Part shown: positions 33,650 through 40,657 of the stretch, in pieces
Numbering within the stretch: the first letter of the stretch is position 1
Layout of the letters: the number at the start of each line of letters is the position of its first letter
Origin: Heritagella_A intestinalis
Lineage (GTDB): Bacteria; Bacillota; Clostridia; Oscillospirales; Acutalibacteraceae
Reading direction: 5' to 3'
Length of the DNA stretch: 61,582 bases
Assembly (NCBI GenBank): GCA_904418995.1
Contig: CAJFQF010000012.1
Span: forward strand, 1-61,582
Made by a program: the position numbers and the translations under genes
Notes under the pieces: generated by a model
Seen by the model: only the letters and a program-made list of their open reading frames with translations
Databases searched by the model: none
What the model was told of the DNA's origin: nothing

Positions 33650-34756
33650 GGCTCCGGATAGGAATATTAACTTACCACCGTTTCCTCTTTGGACGTGTTC
33701 GTATGAAGAAAACAAAAATGGTTCTTGGCCTTTCAGAATTTATCGTACACCGATAAACTCTTTCTCTTAACGAATGTTCGCCTAGTTCGCTAAGAATACT
33801 CACGTTCGTTCACAATTATTCTGACAATTCCTCAAAAAGGAGTTCCCTATATTATATTTTGATCTTTCCCAAATTCTCCAGAAATCTGGAAAAGCCTTGG
33901 AGTAATTGAAACTTAGTTACTTAATACATTGGCGTTTACCTTCATCAGTTACGAATTCTCTTTGTTCGGCTTTCTTTACTCGGTCGGACACAATGCCTGA
34001 ACATACTTTTGGAAAAACCGCACTTCACATCTCTCTGCCCAAGCTATTGGGGCTGGCTTTTATAGAAGCCGTACAAACAGGGGTTCCTCAGTTTCTCAAC
34101 CGATTTTGAAAGCTGGATGGATAATCGTCATATGGTTTTGAAAAAACACCTTTCTGCCATTTGGAAAACTGTTTTTCTTCTTCGTGTCTAAGCCTGCGCT
34201 TTTCATTTCCTTTTGGGAAATTACTTTATACGCTTACTCCTTGCTGCTCTTTCATTCACTCTGGGATTACCGGAACAGCTCTTCTTTATATTGAATCAGC
34301 AACAGCCCGACAGGCTGATGCGATTCAATTGTGAAATTTCTTCCTGGCCCATCGGACTCACCTCAATCTTTATCAAAATTCGAAGATACAAGGCTCTTCC
34401 CACTTTCTTCTTTCTCCTCCGCTCTGCATTCCCATTTTTTGAGGACACCTGCTTTGGAGTCTTCGGTTTCGCAAATCAGATTTTCATTGCATTTACAATG
34501 AACTTTCTCCTCCGTGCCCTTTTCAGAATCCATCCTGTGTTGCTTTTCTGCCTTTCTTTTTGGAAAGGCTATTTGCAACCTCTCTTGTCCGTTTTTGAAA
34601 ACTGCTGATTCTTCAAATGGTTTCTCGTCCCACTTGCGATCACTTTTCAGTTTTCCGGTGATTTTCTGTCTGACTCCCAGAAAATCAAATCTTACTTCAG
34701 GCTATCTTCTTTGCTTTCCGAAGTTTGTGGGGTTCTTTGAACTCTTGTTCTTGTCT
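33622..34756 (-). ncRNA. Putative large structured non-coding RNA (about 1.1 kb)
   Basis: This AT-richer stretch has no credible gene: every frame on both strands is broken by stops, and the few short open frames lack ribosome sites and recognisable sequence. On the minus strand it begins at a perfect consensus promoter and ends in a 12-bp GC stem with a GAAA loop. In between are many perfect hairpins: 9 bp at 34660-34686, 7 bp at 34550-34569, nested 7 and 5 bp at 34291-34328, 7 bp at 33739-33757 and 5 bp at 34055-34070. Size and style recall OLE, ROOL and GOLLD RNAs, but I cannot assign it to any. It could also act as a long leader of pdaA, 80 bases downstream. Confidence 0.65.
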
Positions 34757-34762
34757 GGCTTT

Positions 34763-34791
34763 ATTATACTCCATCCATTTTGTAATGTCAA
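34763..34791 (-). promoter_or_regulatory. Consensus promoter of the large RNA
   Basis: On the minus strand TTGACA (34786-34791) and TATAAT (34763-34768) both match consensus fully, with the ideal 17-base spacer. This is as strong as the tRNA-Leu promoter in this window and suggests an abundant stable transcript. Confidence 0.88.
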
Positions 34792-34893
34792 TAGGTTTTT
34801 CAAAAAAAATCAAAAAAATTTTTGTGATTTGCTTTTAGTTTTCAACATTCTTTTAACATTTCACGGTTCTGCGGTTTTTTTCATCCTAACCGG

Positions 34894-34922
34894 TTGACTT
34901 CTGCTTTTTCTCCCGCTACAAT
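34894..34922 (+). promoter_or_regulatory. Promoter of the DUF1292 gene
   Basis: TTGACT (34894-34899) and TACAAT (34917-34922) are 17 bases apart, about 58 bases before the ATG. It is back to back with the large-RNA promoter, with about 100 bases of AT-rich sequence between the two -35 boxes. Confidence 0.8.
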
Positions 34923-34980
34923 GAGAATACCGGTACGCCGGATTTCACGCTGACCAGCGTTTGCAAAGGAGAATTGCCTT

Positions 34981-35283
34981 ATGAATAACGAATATGGCGC
35001 GGATCTGATCACCCTTATCGACGATGAGGGCGTTGAACACGAATTCGAAATCCTGGATGAGATCGACAATGAGGACGGCGTTTTCTATGCCCTGCTCCCC
35101 ACCTTTGACGATCCCCAGAGCGAGCTGGAATCTGATGGCGCTTATTATATCTTTGAGGTTATCGAAGAGGACGGCGAAGAACAGCTGGCTGAGGTAGAGG
35201 ATGAAGAGCTGCTGGATAAGCTGGCCGAGATCTTTGAAAGCCGCTTTGAAGAGTTCTATGAGGAAGAAGAAGGGGAAGAATAA
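34981..35283 (+). CDS. DUF1292 family acidic protein
   Basis: A 100-residue, strongly acidic protein starting NNEYGADLITLIDDEGVEHEFEILD (seen in parts), with FYALLPTFDDPQ and YYIFEVIEEDGEEQLAEVEDEEL, ending in a run of Glu. This is the DUF1292 layout (Bacillus YrzB), often encoded near ruvX/yrrK in Firmicutes; here ruvX is 2.7 kb away. Function unknown. AAAGGAG lies nine bases before the ATG. Confidence 0.93.
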   Translation: MNNEYGADLITLIDDEGVEHEFEILDEIDNEDGVFYALLPTFDDPQSELESDGAYYIFEVIEEDGEEQLAEVEDEELLDKLAEIFESRFEEFYEEEEGEE

Positions 35284-35330
35284 ATTTCTCTTAATTTCTT
35301 TAAAAGAAATTTATCTGACTGCTTTCATGA

Positions 35331-35336
35331 TATACT
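35331..35336 (+). promoter_or_regulatory. Extended -10 promoter of small RNA
   Basis: TGATATACT carries a TG one base before TATACT, an extended -10. The -35 region is AT-rich without a clear hexamer. Start of transcription would be near 35342. Confidence 0.5.
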
Positions 35337-35341
35337 CTTTT

Positions 35342-35608
35342 TAGTCTTGATACACAATTTCCTGCCTGGTGCGTGGACTGTTGCATCAATAACCCTACAA
35401 ATCATAATTCGGGAGCTTTTCTCCGGCGGCAGACTGCAGACCTCCCGGCCCGGCGTTCACCGGGTTGGATGAAGGGAGTGGGAACCCGTTGGGAGGGCAC
35501 CCACCTGTTTACTCCAGTAGGCAGGTTATTTTATGCACTTACGGCCAGGCGGGGTTACTTTATCATCTCTTTCCCGGAGCCTTTTCAAAAAGGCTCCGGG
35601 AATTTTTT
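35342..35608 (+). ncRNA. Structured small RNA, candidate 6S RNA
   Basis: Between the DUF1292 gene and the TauE genes there is about 190 bases of folded, non-coding sequence. A closing stem joins CCTGCC...TGG...GTGG (from about 35357) to CCAC...CCAG...GGCAGG (ending about 35525). It encloses an unpaired AT-rich stretch and a GC-rich arm (CCTCCC/GGGAGG with CCCGG/CCGGG and CGGGTT/AACCCG options). A strong terminator follows. Length and the long stem with a central bubble suit 6S RNA; a raiA-type RNA is the other option. It lacks the conserved SRP loop and known riboswitch cores. Confidence 0.5.
35573..35608 (+). terminator. Terminator of the small RNA
   Basis: TTCCCGGAGCC and GGCTCCGGGAA form an 11-bp stem extended by T-A pairs, followed by TTTTTT on the plus strand. 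Strong intrinsic terminator 75 bases before the TauE gene. Confidence 0.92.
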
Positions 35609-35683
35609 ATGCTGATATTCCCCCTTCTTTCGGGAAAGCTATCTTTACGATTGGCAAACCTTTTTGGAAAGGGGGACTTCCTG

Positions 35684-36046
35684 ATGAAAACCGGGAAAAA
35701 GCGCTTCTTACTTTCTTCCTTGGGCGGGCTGGTCTGCGGCGTGGCCAACGGCCTGCTGGGAGCCGGCGGCGGCATGGTGGCTGTGCCCATGCTGCAAAAA
35801 AGCGGCCTTAGTGAGGTAAAGAGCCACGCCACTTCGGTAGCGGTGATTCTGCCCTTATGCCTGCTCAGCGCCGTCTTCTATCTGCTCCGTGGAGATGTAA
35901 CACTGGGAGACGCCCTGCCCTATCTGCCCTGGATGGTGGGAGGCTCTCTCATCGGGTCATGGCTCCTGCCCAAATGCAAAGGGATATGGCTCCGGCGGGG
36001 CTTCGGGCTGCTCCTTCTCTGGGCCGCTGTGAGGATGCTGTTTTGA
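35684..36046 (+). CDS. TauE/SafE (TSUP) transporter, N-terminal half
   Basis: A 120-residue membrane protein with about four helices and the TSUP half-motif LLGAGGGMVAVPML. Other parts are SEVKSHATSVAVILPLCLLSAVFYLL (seen in parts) and WLLPKCKGIWLRRGFGLLLL. Full TSUP permeases have about 250 residues and two such halves; here each half is a separate gene, and this one overlaps the next by four bases. The family exports or imports sulfite, sulfonates or other anions. GGGGG precedes the ATG at 35684. Confidence 0.88.
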   Translation: MKTGKKRFLLSSLGGLVCGVANGLLGAGGGMVAVPMLQKSGLSEVKSHATSVAVILPLCLLSAVFYLLRGDVTLGDALPYLPWMVGGSLIGSWLLPKCKGIWLRRGFGLLLLWAAVRMLF

Positions 36047-36411
36047 TTTGGACGGTATTGGCAGGTCTTCTCTCCGGAGCCCTGGGCGCTATGGGCCTGG
36101 GCGGAGGCGGGGTGCTGGTGATCTATCTGACCCTGGCGGCCCAAATGGAGCAGACCACCGCCCAGGGAGTCAACCTGCTGCTGTTCATTCCCTGCGCCCT
36201 GCTGGCCCTCATTCCCTATTGCAGGAAAAAGCTCATCTGCTGGAAAATCGCCCTGCCCGCCATTCTTTTTGGTTTAGCAGGGGCCTTTGCCGGGGTATGG
36301 CTCAGTGGCGTGCTGGACCCCAGCCTATTGCGGAAGCTCTTTGGCGGGATGCTGCTGCTTATTGGCCTGCGGGAACTGTTCAGCCGTCCCAAACCCAAAA
36401 AGTCTTCCTGA
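36043..36411 (+). CDS. TauE/SafE (TSUP) transporter, C-terminal half
   Basis: A 122-residue partner with the second half-motif ALGAMGLGGGGVLVIYLTL, then QTTAQGVNLLLFIPCALLALI and LFGGMLLLIGLRELF. Starts at TTG in TTTTGA, overlapping the stop of the first half, with GAGG nine bases before. The tight coupling implies a heterodimer that rebuilds one permease. The absence of a frameshift-type remnant suggests a true two-gene design and not a broken gene. Confidence 0.85.
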   Translation: MIWTVLAGLLSGALGAMGLGGGGVLVIYLTLAAQMEQTTAQGVNLLLFIPCALLALIPYCRKKLICWKIALPAILFGLAGAFAGVWLSGVLDPSLLRKLFGGMLLLIGLRELFSRPKPKKSS

Positions 36412-36439
36412 AAAATTCTCCGGCGGCCCCTTTCATTTC

Positions 36440-36468
36440 TGGACATTTCTTACAAAACCGTTTATAAT
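36440..36468 (+). promoter_or_regulatory. Promoter of the DegV gene
   Basis: TGGACA (36440-36445) and a perfect TATAAT (36463-36468) are 17 bases apart, 41 bases before the ATG. Confidence 0.75.
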
Positions 36469-36509
36469 ATGAGTATCGTATCGGAATTCTTATCATTGGG
36501 AGGGACACT

Positions 36510-37379
36510 ATGCGTTACCGTATTATAACCGATTCCACGGGCGATCTCCCCGCTGAGCTGGTTCGCAATTTGCAGCTCACGGTTATTCCCATGGAATTTA
36601 CCATTGACGGAAAGAGCTACCGGAACTATCCGGATGGCCACGAGATGAATGCCGGGGCCTTTTACCGGCTCCTCCGGGCCGGCAAGACTTCCACCACCGC
36701 CCAAATCAATTCCCATGAATTTATGGAATGGATGGAGCCTATTTTGCAGGCTGGGGAGGACGTCCTGTACCTGGCCTTTTCCTCGGGCCTCAGCGGCACC
36801 TGCCAGGGCGCCCTGATGGCCAAAAAAGAGCTGTCCGCCAAATATCCGGAGCGGAAAATCTACGTGGTGGATTCCCTTGCCGCCTCCATGGGCGAAGGGC
36901 TGCTGGCCTATTACGCCTCCAAAATGCAGATGGACGGCAAATCCATAGACGAAGTTTACCAGTGGCTCCAAGAGAACAAACTCCATTTGTGCCACTGGTT
37001 CACCGTAGACGACCTGAACCACCTGAAACGGGGCGGCCGGGTTTCCCCGGCAGCGGCCCTTTTCGGCACCATGCTGGGCATTAAGCCGGTTCTCCATGTA
37101 GACGACGCCGGCCACCTGATCCCCGTCTCCAAGATTCGCGGCCGCCGCCAGTCCCTGGACACCCTGGTGGCCCATATGGAGGCTACTGTCACCAATCCGG
37201 AAGAACAGGTGATTTTCATTAGCCACGGTGACTGTGAAAAGGATGCGCAGTATGTAGCGGACAAAATCCGTTCCAAGTGGAATGTGAAGGACATTGTTTT
37301 AAACGAGATCGGCCCGGTGATCGGTTCCCATTCCGGCCCTGGCACGGTGGCCCTCTTCTTCCTGGGCAGTAAACGGTAA
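36510..37379 (+). CDS. DegV family fatty-acid-binding protein
   Basis: A 289-residue two-domain protein: YRIITDSTGDLPAELV, VIPMEFTIDGKSY, TSTTAQINSHEF, LYLAFSSGLSGTCQGA, VVDSLAASMGEGLLAYYA, HLKRGGRVSPAAALFG, MLGIKPVLHVDDAG and IGPVIGSHSGPGTVALFF. All are standard DegV motifs. DegV/FakB proteins bind acyl chains and can present them to FakA kinase; no fakA lies nearby, so the role in fatty-acid use is inferred from family. GGGAGG precedes the ATG. It is monocistronic. Confidence 0.96.
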   Translation: MRYRIITDSTGDLPAELVRNLQLTVIPMEFTIDGKSYRNYPDGHEMNAGAFYRLLRAGKTSTTAQINSHEFMEWMEPILQAGEDVLYLAFSSGLSGTCQGALMAKKELSAKYPERKIYVVDSLAASMGEGLLAYYASKMQMDGKSIDEVYQWLQENKLHLCHWFTVDDLNHLKRGGRVSPAAALFGTMLGIKPVLHVDDAGHLIPVSKIRGRRQSLDTLVAHMEATVTNPEEQVIFISHGDCEKDAQYVADKIRSKWNVKDIVLNEIGPVIGSHSGPGTVALFFLGSKR

Positions 37380-37393
37380 TATTTTTCCATAAG

Positions 37394-37431
37394 AAACCCC
37401 GGTTCCTGGAAATTCCCAGAAACCGGGGTTT
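37394..37431 (+). terminator. Terminator of the DegV gene
   Basis: AAACCCCGGTT and AACCGGGGTTT form a stem extended inward by CTGG/CCAG, followed by TTAT. It lies 14 bases after the stop. Confidence 0.85.
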
Positions 37432-37504
37432 TATGATGGATAAAAAAGGTTCTTTCTTAACTGTCAACCTCTGCTGATAGGAGCCGGAGCACACGCTTCT
37501 CTGC

Positions 37505-37775
37505 CATAAAGGCCGCCTGCACGGGGAAGCGGCCTCCTATTCACTGTCGCCTTCCCGCGGATTGGAACCAGACACTGTCCGAAAAGCGAGGCCGCTCCCT
37601 CGTAAAGACTGCCTGCGCGAGGAATCGGCTTCCTATTCACTGTCGCCTTCCCGCGGATTGGAACCGGGCACTGCCAAAAGCAAGGCCGCTCTCTCGTAAA
37701 GACTGCCTGCGCGAGGAATCGGCTTCCTATTCACTGTCAGCCTTCCCGCGGATTGGAACCGGGCACTGCCCGGTC
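37505..37775. repeat. Three tandem copies of the ruvX 3' end (period about 95 bases)
   Basis: CCTATTCACTGTC is found at 37536, 37632 and 37726, each time followed by CCTTCCCGCGGATTGGAACC and a GCACTG-type sequence, and preceded by a CTGCCTGC...GCGAGGAATCGGC stretch in the last two. The copy nearest ruvX supplies the last codons and stop of ruvX; the other two lie downstream and are untranslated. The gap 37380-37736 contains only this array and the DegV terminator. Confidence 0.85.
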
Positions 37776-38171
37776 GAGATAGTTCTGCAAAATCACTACA
37801 GCTGCCACGGCGTCCACCACTGCCTTGCGCTTTTTGCCCCGGGTGTTGGTGGCGTTGAGATAGTTATGGGCGGTAATAGTCGTCCCCCGCTCATCCTGGA
37901 ACTCCACCGGAAGACCGGTTTTCTCCGACAGAGCCGCGCCAAACTGCCGGGCGTTCTGGGCACTCTCCCCTTCGCTGCCGTCCATATTCCGGGGCAGGCC
38001 CATCACCAGCAGCTCAGCCTTATAGGCCCGGGCCTGTTCCGCCACCTTCTCCAATAATTTTTCCGGGTTGTATTCGGTAATGACCCCGGCCGGGCTGGCC
38101 AGAATGCCGCTTTTGTCGCAGACCGCCAGGCCCGTGCGGGCTTTTCCCAAGTCTACCGCTAAAATTACCAT
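37737..38171 (-). CDS. ruvX: Holliday junction resolvase RuvX (YqgF family)
   Basis: A 144-residue RNase H-fold protein: VILAVDLGKARTGLAVCD with the first catalytic Asp, LLVMGLPRNMDGSEGESAQNARQF, VEFQDERGTTITAH with the second acidic site, and KAVVDAVAAVVILQNYLD with the last Asp. It is linked to pre-16S rRNA processing and junction resolution. The ATG at 38171 follows GAGGAGGG. The last six residues (PGSNPREG region) are encoded by a sequence repeated twice more downstream. It follows the histidine phosphatase by 13 bases. Confidence 0.95.
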   Translation of the reverse strand: MVILAVDLGKARTGLAVCDKSGILASPAGVITEYNPEKLLEKVAEQARAYKAELLVMGLPRNMDGSEGESAQNARQFGAALSEKTGLPVEFQDERGTTITAHNYLNATNTRGKKRKAVVDAVAAVVILQNYLDRAVPGSNPREG

Positions 38172-38184
38172 AAGCAAGCCCTCC

Positions 38185-38865
38185 TCAGTCAAAACGGTCG
38201 CTGCCGCGGTTTTCGGGCCGCCACCAGCTCTGTTTGGCAAAGGTGGAGGTCTCTTCCGTCAGATGGGAAGCATCATTGAGCAGCACAATCTGAGGATGCA
38301 TCTCCTCATCGAAGTCCACAATGCTGATACCGGTGTTGTCCACCCAATCCACGGTGTTCAGCTCCTCAATGGGCTTTTCCATGCAACGGCACAGCAAGTT
38401 CCGGATAGCGCAGCCGTGGCTGGTAATGCAGACGGTCTTTCCGGGATTGGCCTTGACAATCCGGCACACAGCCTCCCAGACCCGGTTGTACACATGGCGC
38501 ATGGATTCCCCATTTTTCGTGGCGAAATTCCAAGGCTCGCAGTTCCAGGCATGGGCCTGTTCCGGGTAGAGGTCCGGAAGCTGCACCCACTTTTCCCCTT
38601 CCCACTCGCCTCCATCAATTTCAATGAGGCCCGGCTCAATCTGGATGGGCAGATGGTGATACCGGTTGATGGCTTCGGCGGTGGCATAGGCCCGCTTCAA
38701 GGGGCTGGAATAGATGGCGTCCATGTGCATATTCCGGCACCGGACGCTGAGCAATTCCAGCTGCACCCGGCCGTTTTCACTTACATCCGCATCGGTATGC
38801 CCCTGGAACACCCGGGCTTTGTTGCCCTCGGCCTCGCAGTGGCGCACGATGATTACTCTTGTCAT
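38185..38865 (-). CDS. Histidine phosphatase family protein
   Basis: A 226-residue phosphoglycerate-mutase-like phosphatase. The catalytic N-terminus reads VIIVRHCEAEGNKARVFQGHTDADVSENGR (in parts), with RHC in place of the usual RHG; the catalytic His is kept. IYSSPLKRAYATAEAI supplies the second Arg, GGEWEGEKW the acid, and VCITSHGCAIRNLL the second His. Substrate unknown. It is downstream of pyrD on the same strand and upstream of ruvX. Confidence 0.92.
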   Translation of the reverse strand: MTRVIIVRHCEAEGNKARVFQGHTDADVSENGRVQLELLSVRCRNMHMDAIYSSPLKRAYATAEAINRYHHLPIQIEPGLIEIDGGEWEGEKWVQLPDLYPEQAHAWNCEPWNFATKNGESMRHVYNRVWEAVCRIVKANPGKTVCITSHGCAIRNLLCRCMEKPIEELNTVDWVDNTGISIVDFDEEMHPQIVLLNDASHLTEETSTFAKQSWWRPENRGSDRFD

Positions 38866-38959
38866 GCTGCTTGCTTCCTTTCCGCATCCGTCTCTTTTAC
38901 AAACAGATTGTTTTCTTTGATATGTGATAGGTAAAAATGCTCAGCTTACAGGCAGCCGG

Positions 38960-39871
38960 TTACCAGGGCTGGATACCGCCGGTAAGCTCCGTAACGGACG
39001 CAATCCCCCGCTCATCCAGATACCGGTTCAGGCCCTTCAGAATCTTGATGGGGGCATAGGGGTCAGAGAAGAACGCGGTGCCAATTTGCAGGGCTGTAGC
39101 GCCGGCCAGGAGCATTTCCACTGCATCTTCCCACTTGGAAATACCGCCCATTCCCACAATGGGAATCTTCACCCGCTGGGAAGCCTGCCACACCATACGC
39201 ACGGCAACAGGCAGCACTGCCGGGCCGGACAGTCCGCCGGTATTGTTGCGGATAATGGGCCGGCGGGTGCGGATATCAATGCGCATTCCCGTCAGGGTGT
39301 TAATCATGGAAATGGCGTCAGCACCCGCGGCCTCGGCGGCGGCGGCCATTTCCCCGATGTCCGCCACATTGGGAGAGAGCTTCACCATCAGGGGCTTTTT
39401 GCAGTACTTGCGCACCGCAGAGGTGACCCCCTCCACCCCGGCGCAGGTGGTGCCGAACTGCACGCCCCCCTGCTTCACGTTGGGGCAGGAAATATTCAGC
39501 TCAATCATGTCCACGTCTGTGTCGGAGAGCTTCTCCGCCATGGCGCAGTAATCCTCCGGGGTATTGCCGGCAATATTGGCAATGACCACCGTCCCCTGCT
39601 CCCGGAGCCAGGGCAGGTCGTTTTTGATAAAGTGATCTACGCCGGGGTTTTGCAAACCCACCGCGTTGAGCATGCCGCCGGGAGTCTCCGCAATGCGGGG
39701 CGGCGGGTTGCCCGGACGCTCCTGCAATGTAATGCCCTTGCAGGAAATGCCTCCCAGGGTAGACAGGGGATAGAATTCCTGATATTCATGTCCAAAGCCG
39801 AAGGTTCCGGAAGCGGCGATAAGGGGATTGGCAAACTCCACCCCTGCTACCTTCACTTGCATATCTGCCAT
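38960..39871 (-). CDS. pyrD: Dihydroorotate dehydrogenase (NAD+), catalytic subunit
   Basis: A 303-residue class 1B FMN enzyme that oxidises dihydroorotate to orotate. It has EFANPLIAASGTFGFGHEY, GNPPPRIAETPGGMLNAVGLQNPG (in parts), NISCPNVKQGG with the active-site Cys, MVKLSPNVADIGEMA, GGLSGPAVLPVAVRMV, and IPIVGMGGISKWEDAVEMLLAGA (in parts). It works with PyrK, encoded just upstream. It is last in the pyrC-pyrF-pyrK-pyrD operon. GGAG precedes the ATG by about 11 bases. Confidence 0.97.
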   Translation of the reverse strand: MADMQVKVAGVEFANPLIAASGTFGFGHEYQEFYPLSTLGGISCKGITLQERPGNPPPRIAETPGGMLNAVGLQNPGVDHFIKNDLPWLREQGTVVIANIAGNTPEDYCAMAEKLSDTDVDMIELNISCPNVKQGGVQFGTTCAGVEGVTSAVRKYCKKPLMVKLSPNVADIGEMAAAAEAAGADAISMINTLTGMRIDIRTRRPIIRNNTGGLSGPAVLPVAVRMVWQASQRVKIPIVGMGGISKWEDAVEMLLAGATALQIGTAFFSDPYAPIKILKGLNRYLDERGIASVTELTGGIQPW

Positions 39872-39892
39872 GTTACATCCTGCTCCTTTCCC

Positions 39893-40654
39893 TTACAGCG
39901 CAACTTTTTCATAATCGAATACCGGCCCGTCCTTACAGACGTGGCCAAAGTACTGGCTGCCGTCCTCCCGGAGAAGGGGCGTGGCGCAGCCCAGACAGGC
40001 CCCGATGCCGCAGGCCATACGCTCCTCCAGGGAGATCTGGGCGGGGATGCCCCGCTCTTTCGCCAACTGGCACACAGCTTTCAGCATGGGGGTGGGGCCG
40101 CAGGCAAAAATGATGTCTGCTTCCGCCTCTTTGGCGCAGTCGATGACCAAACCGTGATGGCCCATACTGCCGTCATCGGTGGCCACAAATACCCGGCAAC
40201 CGGCCCGGGCGAAATCCGCTTCCAAAATGGCGGCGTCCTTATTGCGGAAACCCAGGGCAACCGTGGCATTTTTGCCGAACTGTCGAGCGGCGGCCAGCAG
40301 AGGCGGCACGCCGATTCCCCCGCCGATAAACAGGGCTTTCCGGTTGGTGTCCCCCAGCCGGAATCCCTTGCCCAAGGGGCCCAGGACATCCATAAAGTCC
40401 CCAATCTTCATCTGGGAGAGAATCTCCGTGCCTTCGCCCCGCACCTGAAAAACAATCCGGAGCGTCCCGGCACGAGAATCGATGTCGCAGATGGAAATGG
40501 GGCGGCGCAGGGTCTTTCCCGGCACCAGAATATGCACGAACTGCCCAGGCTGGGCAATTTTGGCCATCTCATCGGCCTCCAGGAGAAAATCATAAATTCC
40601 CAAAGCCAGCTCCCGCTTATAGAGGATCCGGCAGCGATTGACATCGTATTTCAT
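39893..40654 (-). CDS. pyrK: Dihydroorotate dehydrogenase electron transfer subunit
   Basis: A 253-residue FAD and [2Fe-2S] protein that passes electrons from PyrD to NAD+. RRPISICDIDSRAGTLRIVFQVRGEGTEIL (in parts) binds FAD, GPLGKGF and LFIGGGIGVPPLLAAAR bind NAD, and the C-terminal CGIGACLGCATPLL...HVCKDGPVF holds the cluster cysteines. The ATG follows GGAGGAGG within the end of pyrF, three bases after the pyrF stop. Confidence 0.97.
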   Translation of the reverse strand: MKYDVNRCRILYKRELALGIYDFLLEADEMAKIAQPGQFVHILVPGKTLRRPISICDIDSRAGTLRIVFQVRGEGTEILSQMKIGDFMDVLGPLGKGFRLGDTNRKALFIGGGIGVPPLLAAARQFGKNATVALGFRNKDAAILEADFARAGCRVFVATDDGSMGHHGLVIDCAKEAEADIIFACGPTPMLKAVCQLAKERGIPAQISLEERMACGIGACLGCATPLLREDGSQYFGHVCKDGPVFDYEKVAL

Positions 40655-40657
40655 GGA

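Noticed and set aside
33663..33690. GTTAATATTCCT after GGAAAC on the minus strand, as in 23S rRNA
   Set aside because: The match is about a dozen bases and the flanks do not continue as 23S rRNA, so it is not an rRNA fragment as far as I can see.
33906..34897. Short open frames on the plus strand (up to 131 codons) in the AT-rich island
   Set aside because: No ribosome sites, Phe/Leu/Ser-rich translations from T-rich DNA, and no family match. The structured-RNA reading on the other strand explains the region better.
35353..35530. SRP RNA, TPP or cobalamin riboswitch
   Set aside because: The SRP apical loop (GGAAGCAGCC type), the TPP CTGA(T/G)GA core and the cobalamin GCCACTG core are all absent, and a terminator separates it from the next gene.
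37505..37775. CRISPR array
   Set aside because: Only three long, unequal units with no constant short repeat and variable spacers, no cas genes, and one unit is coding.
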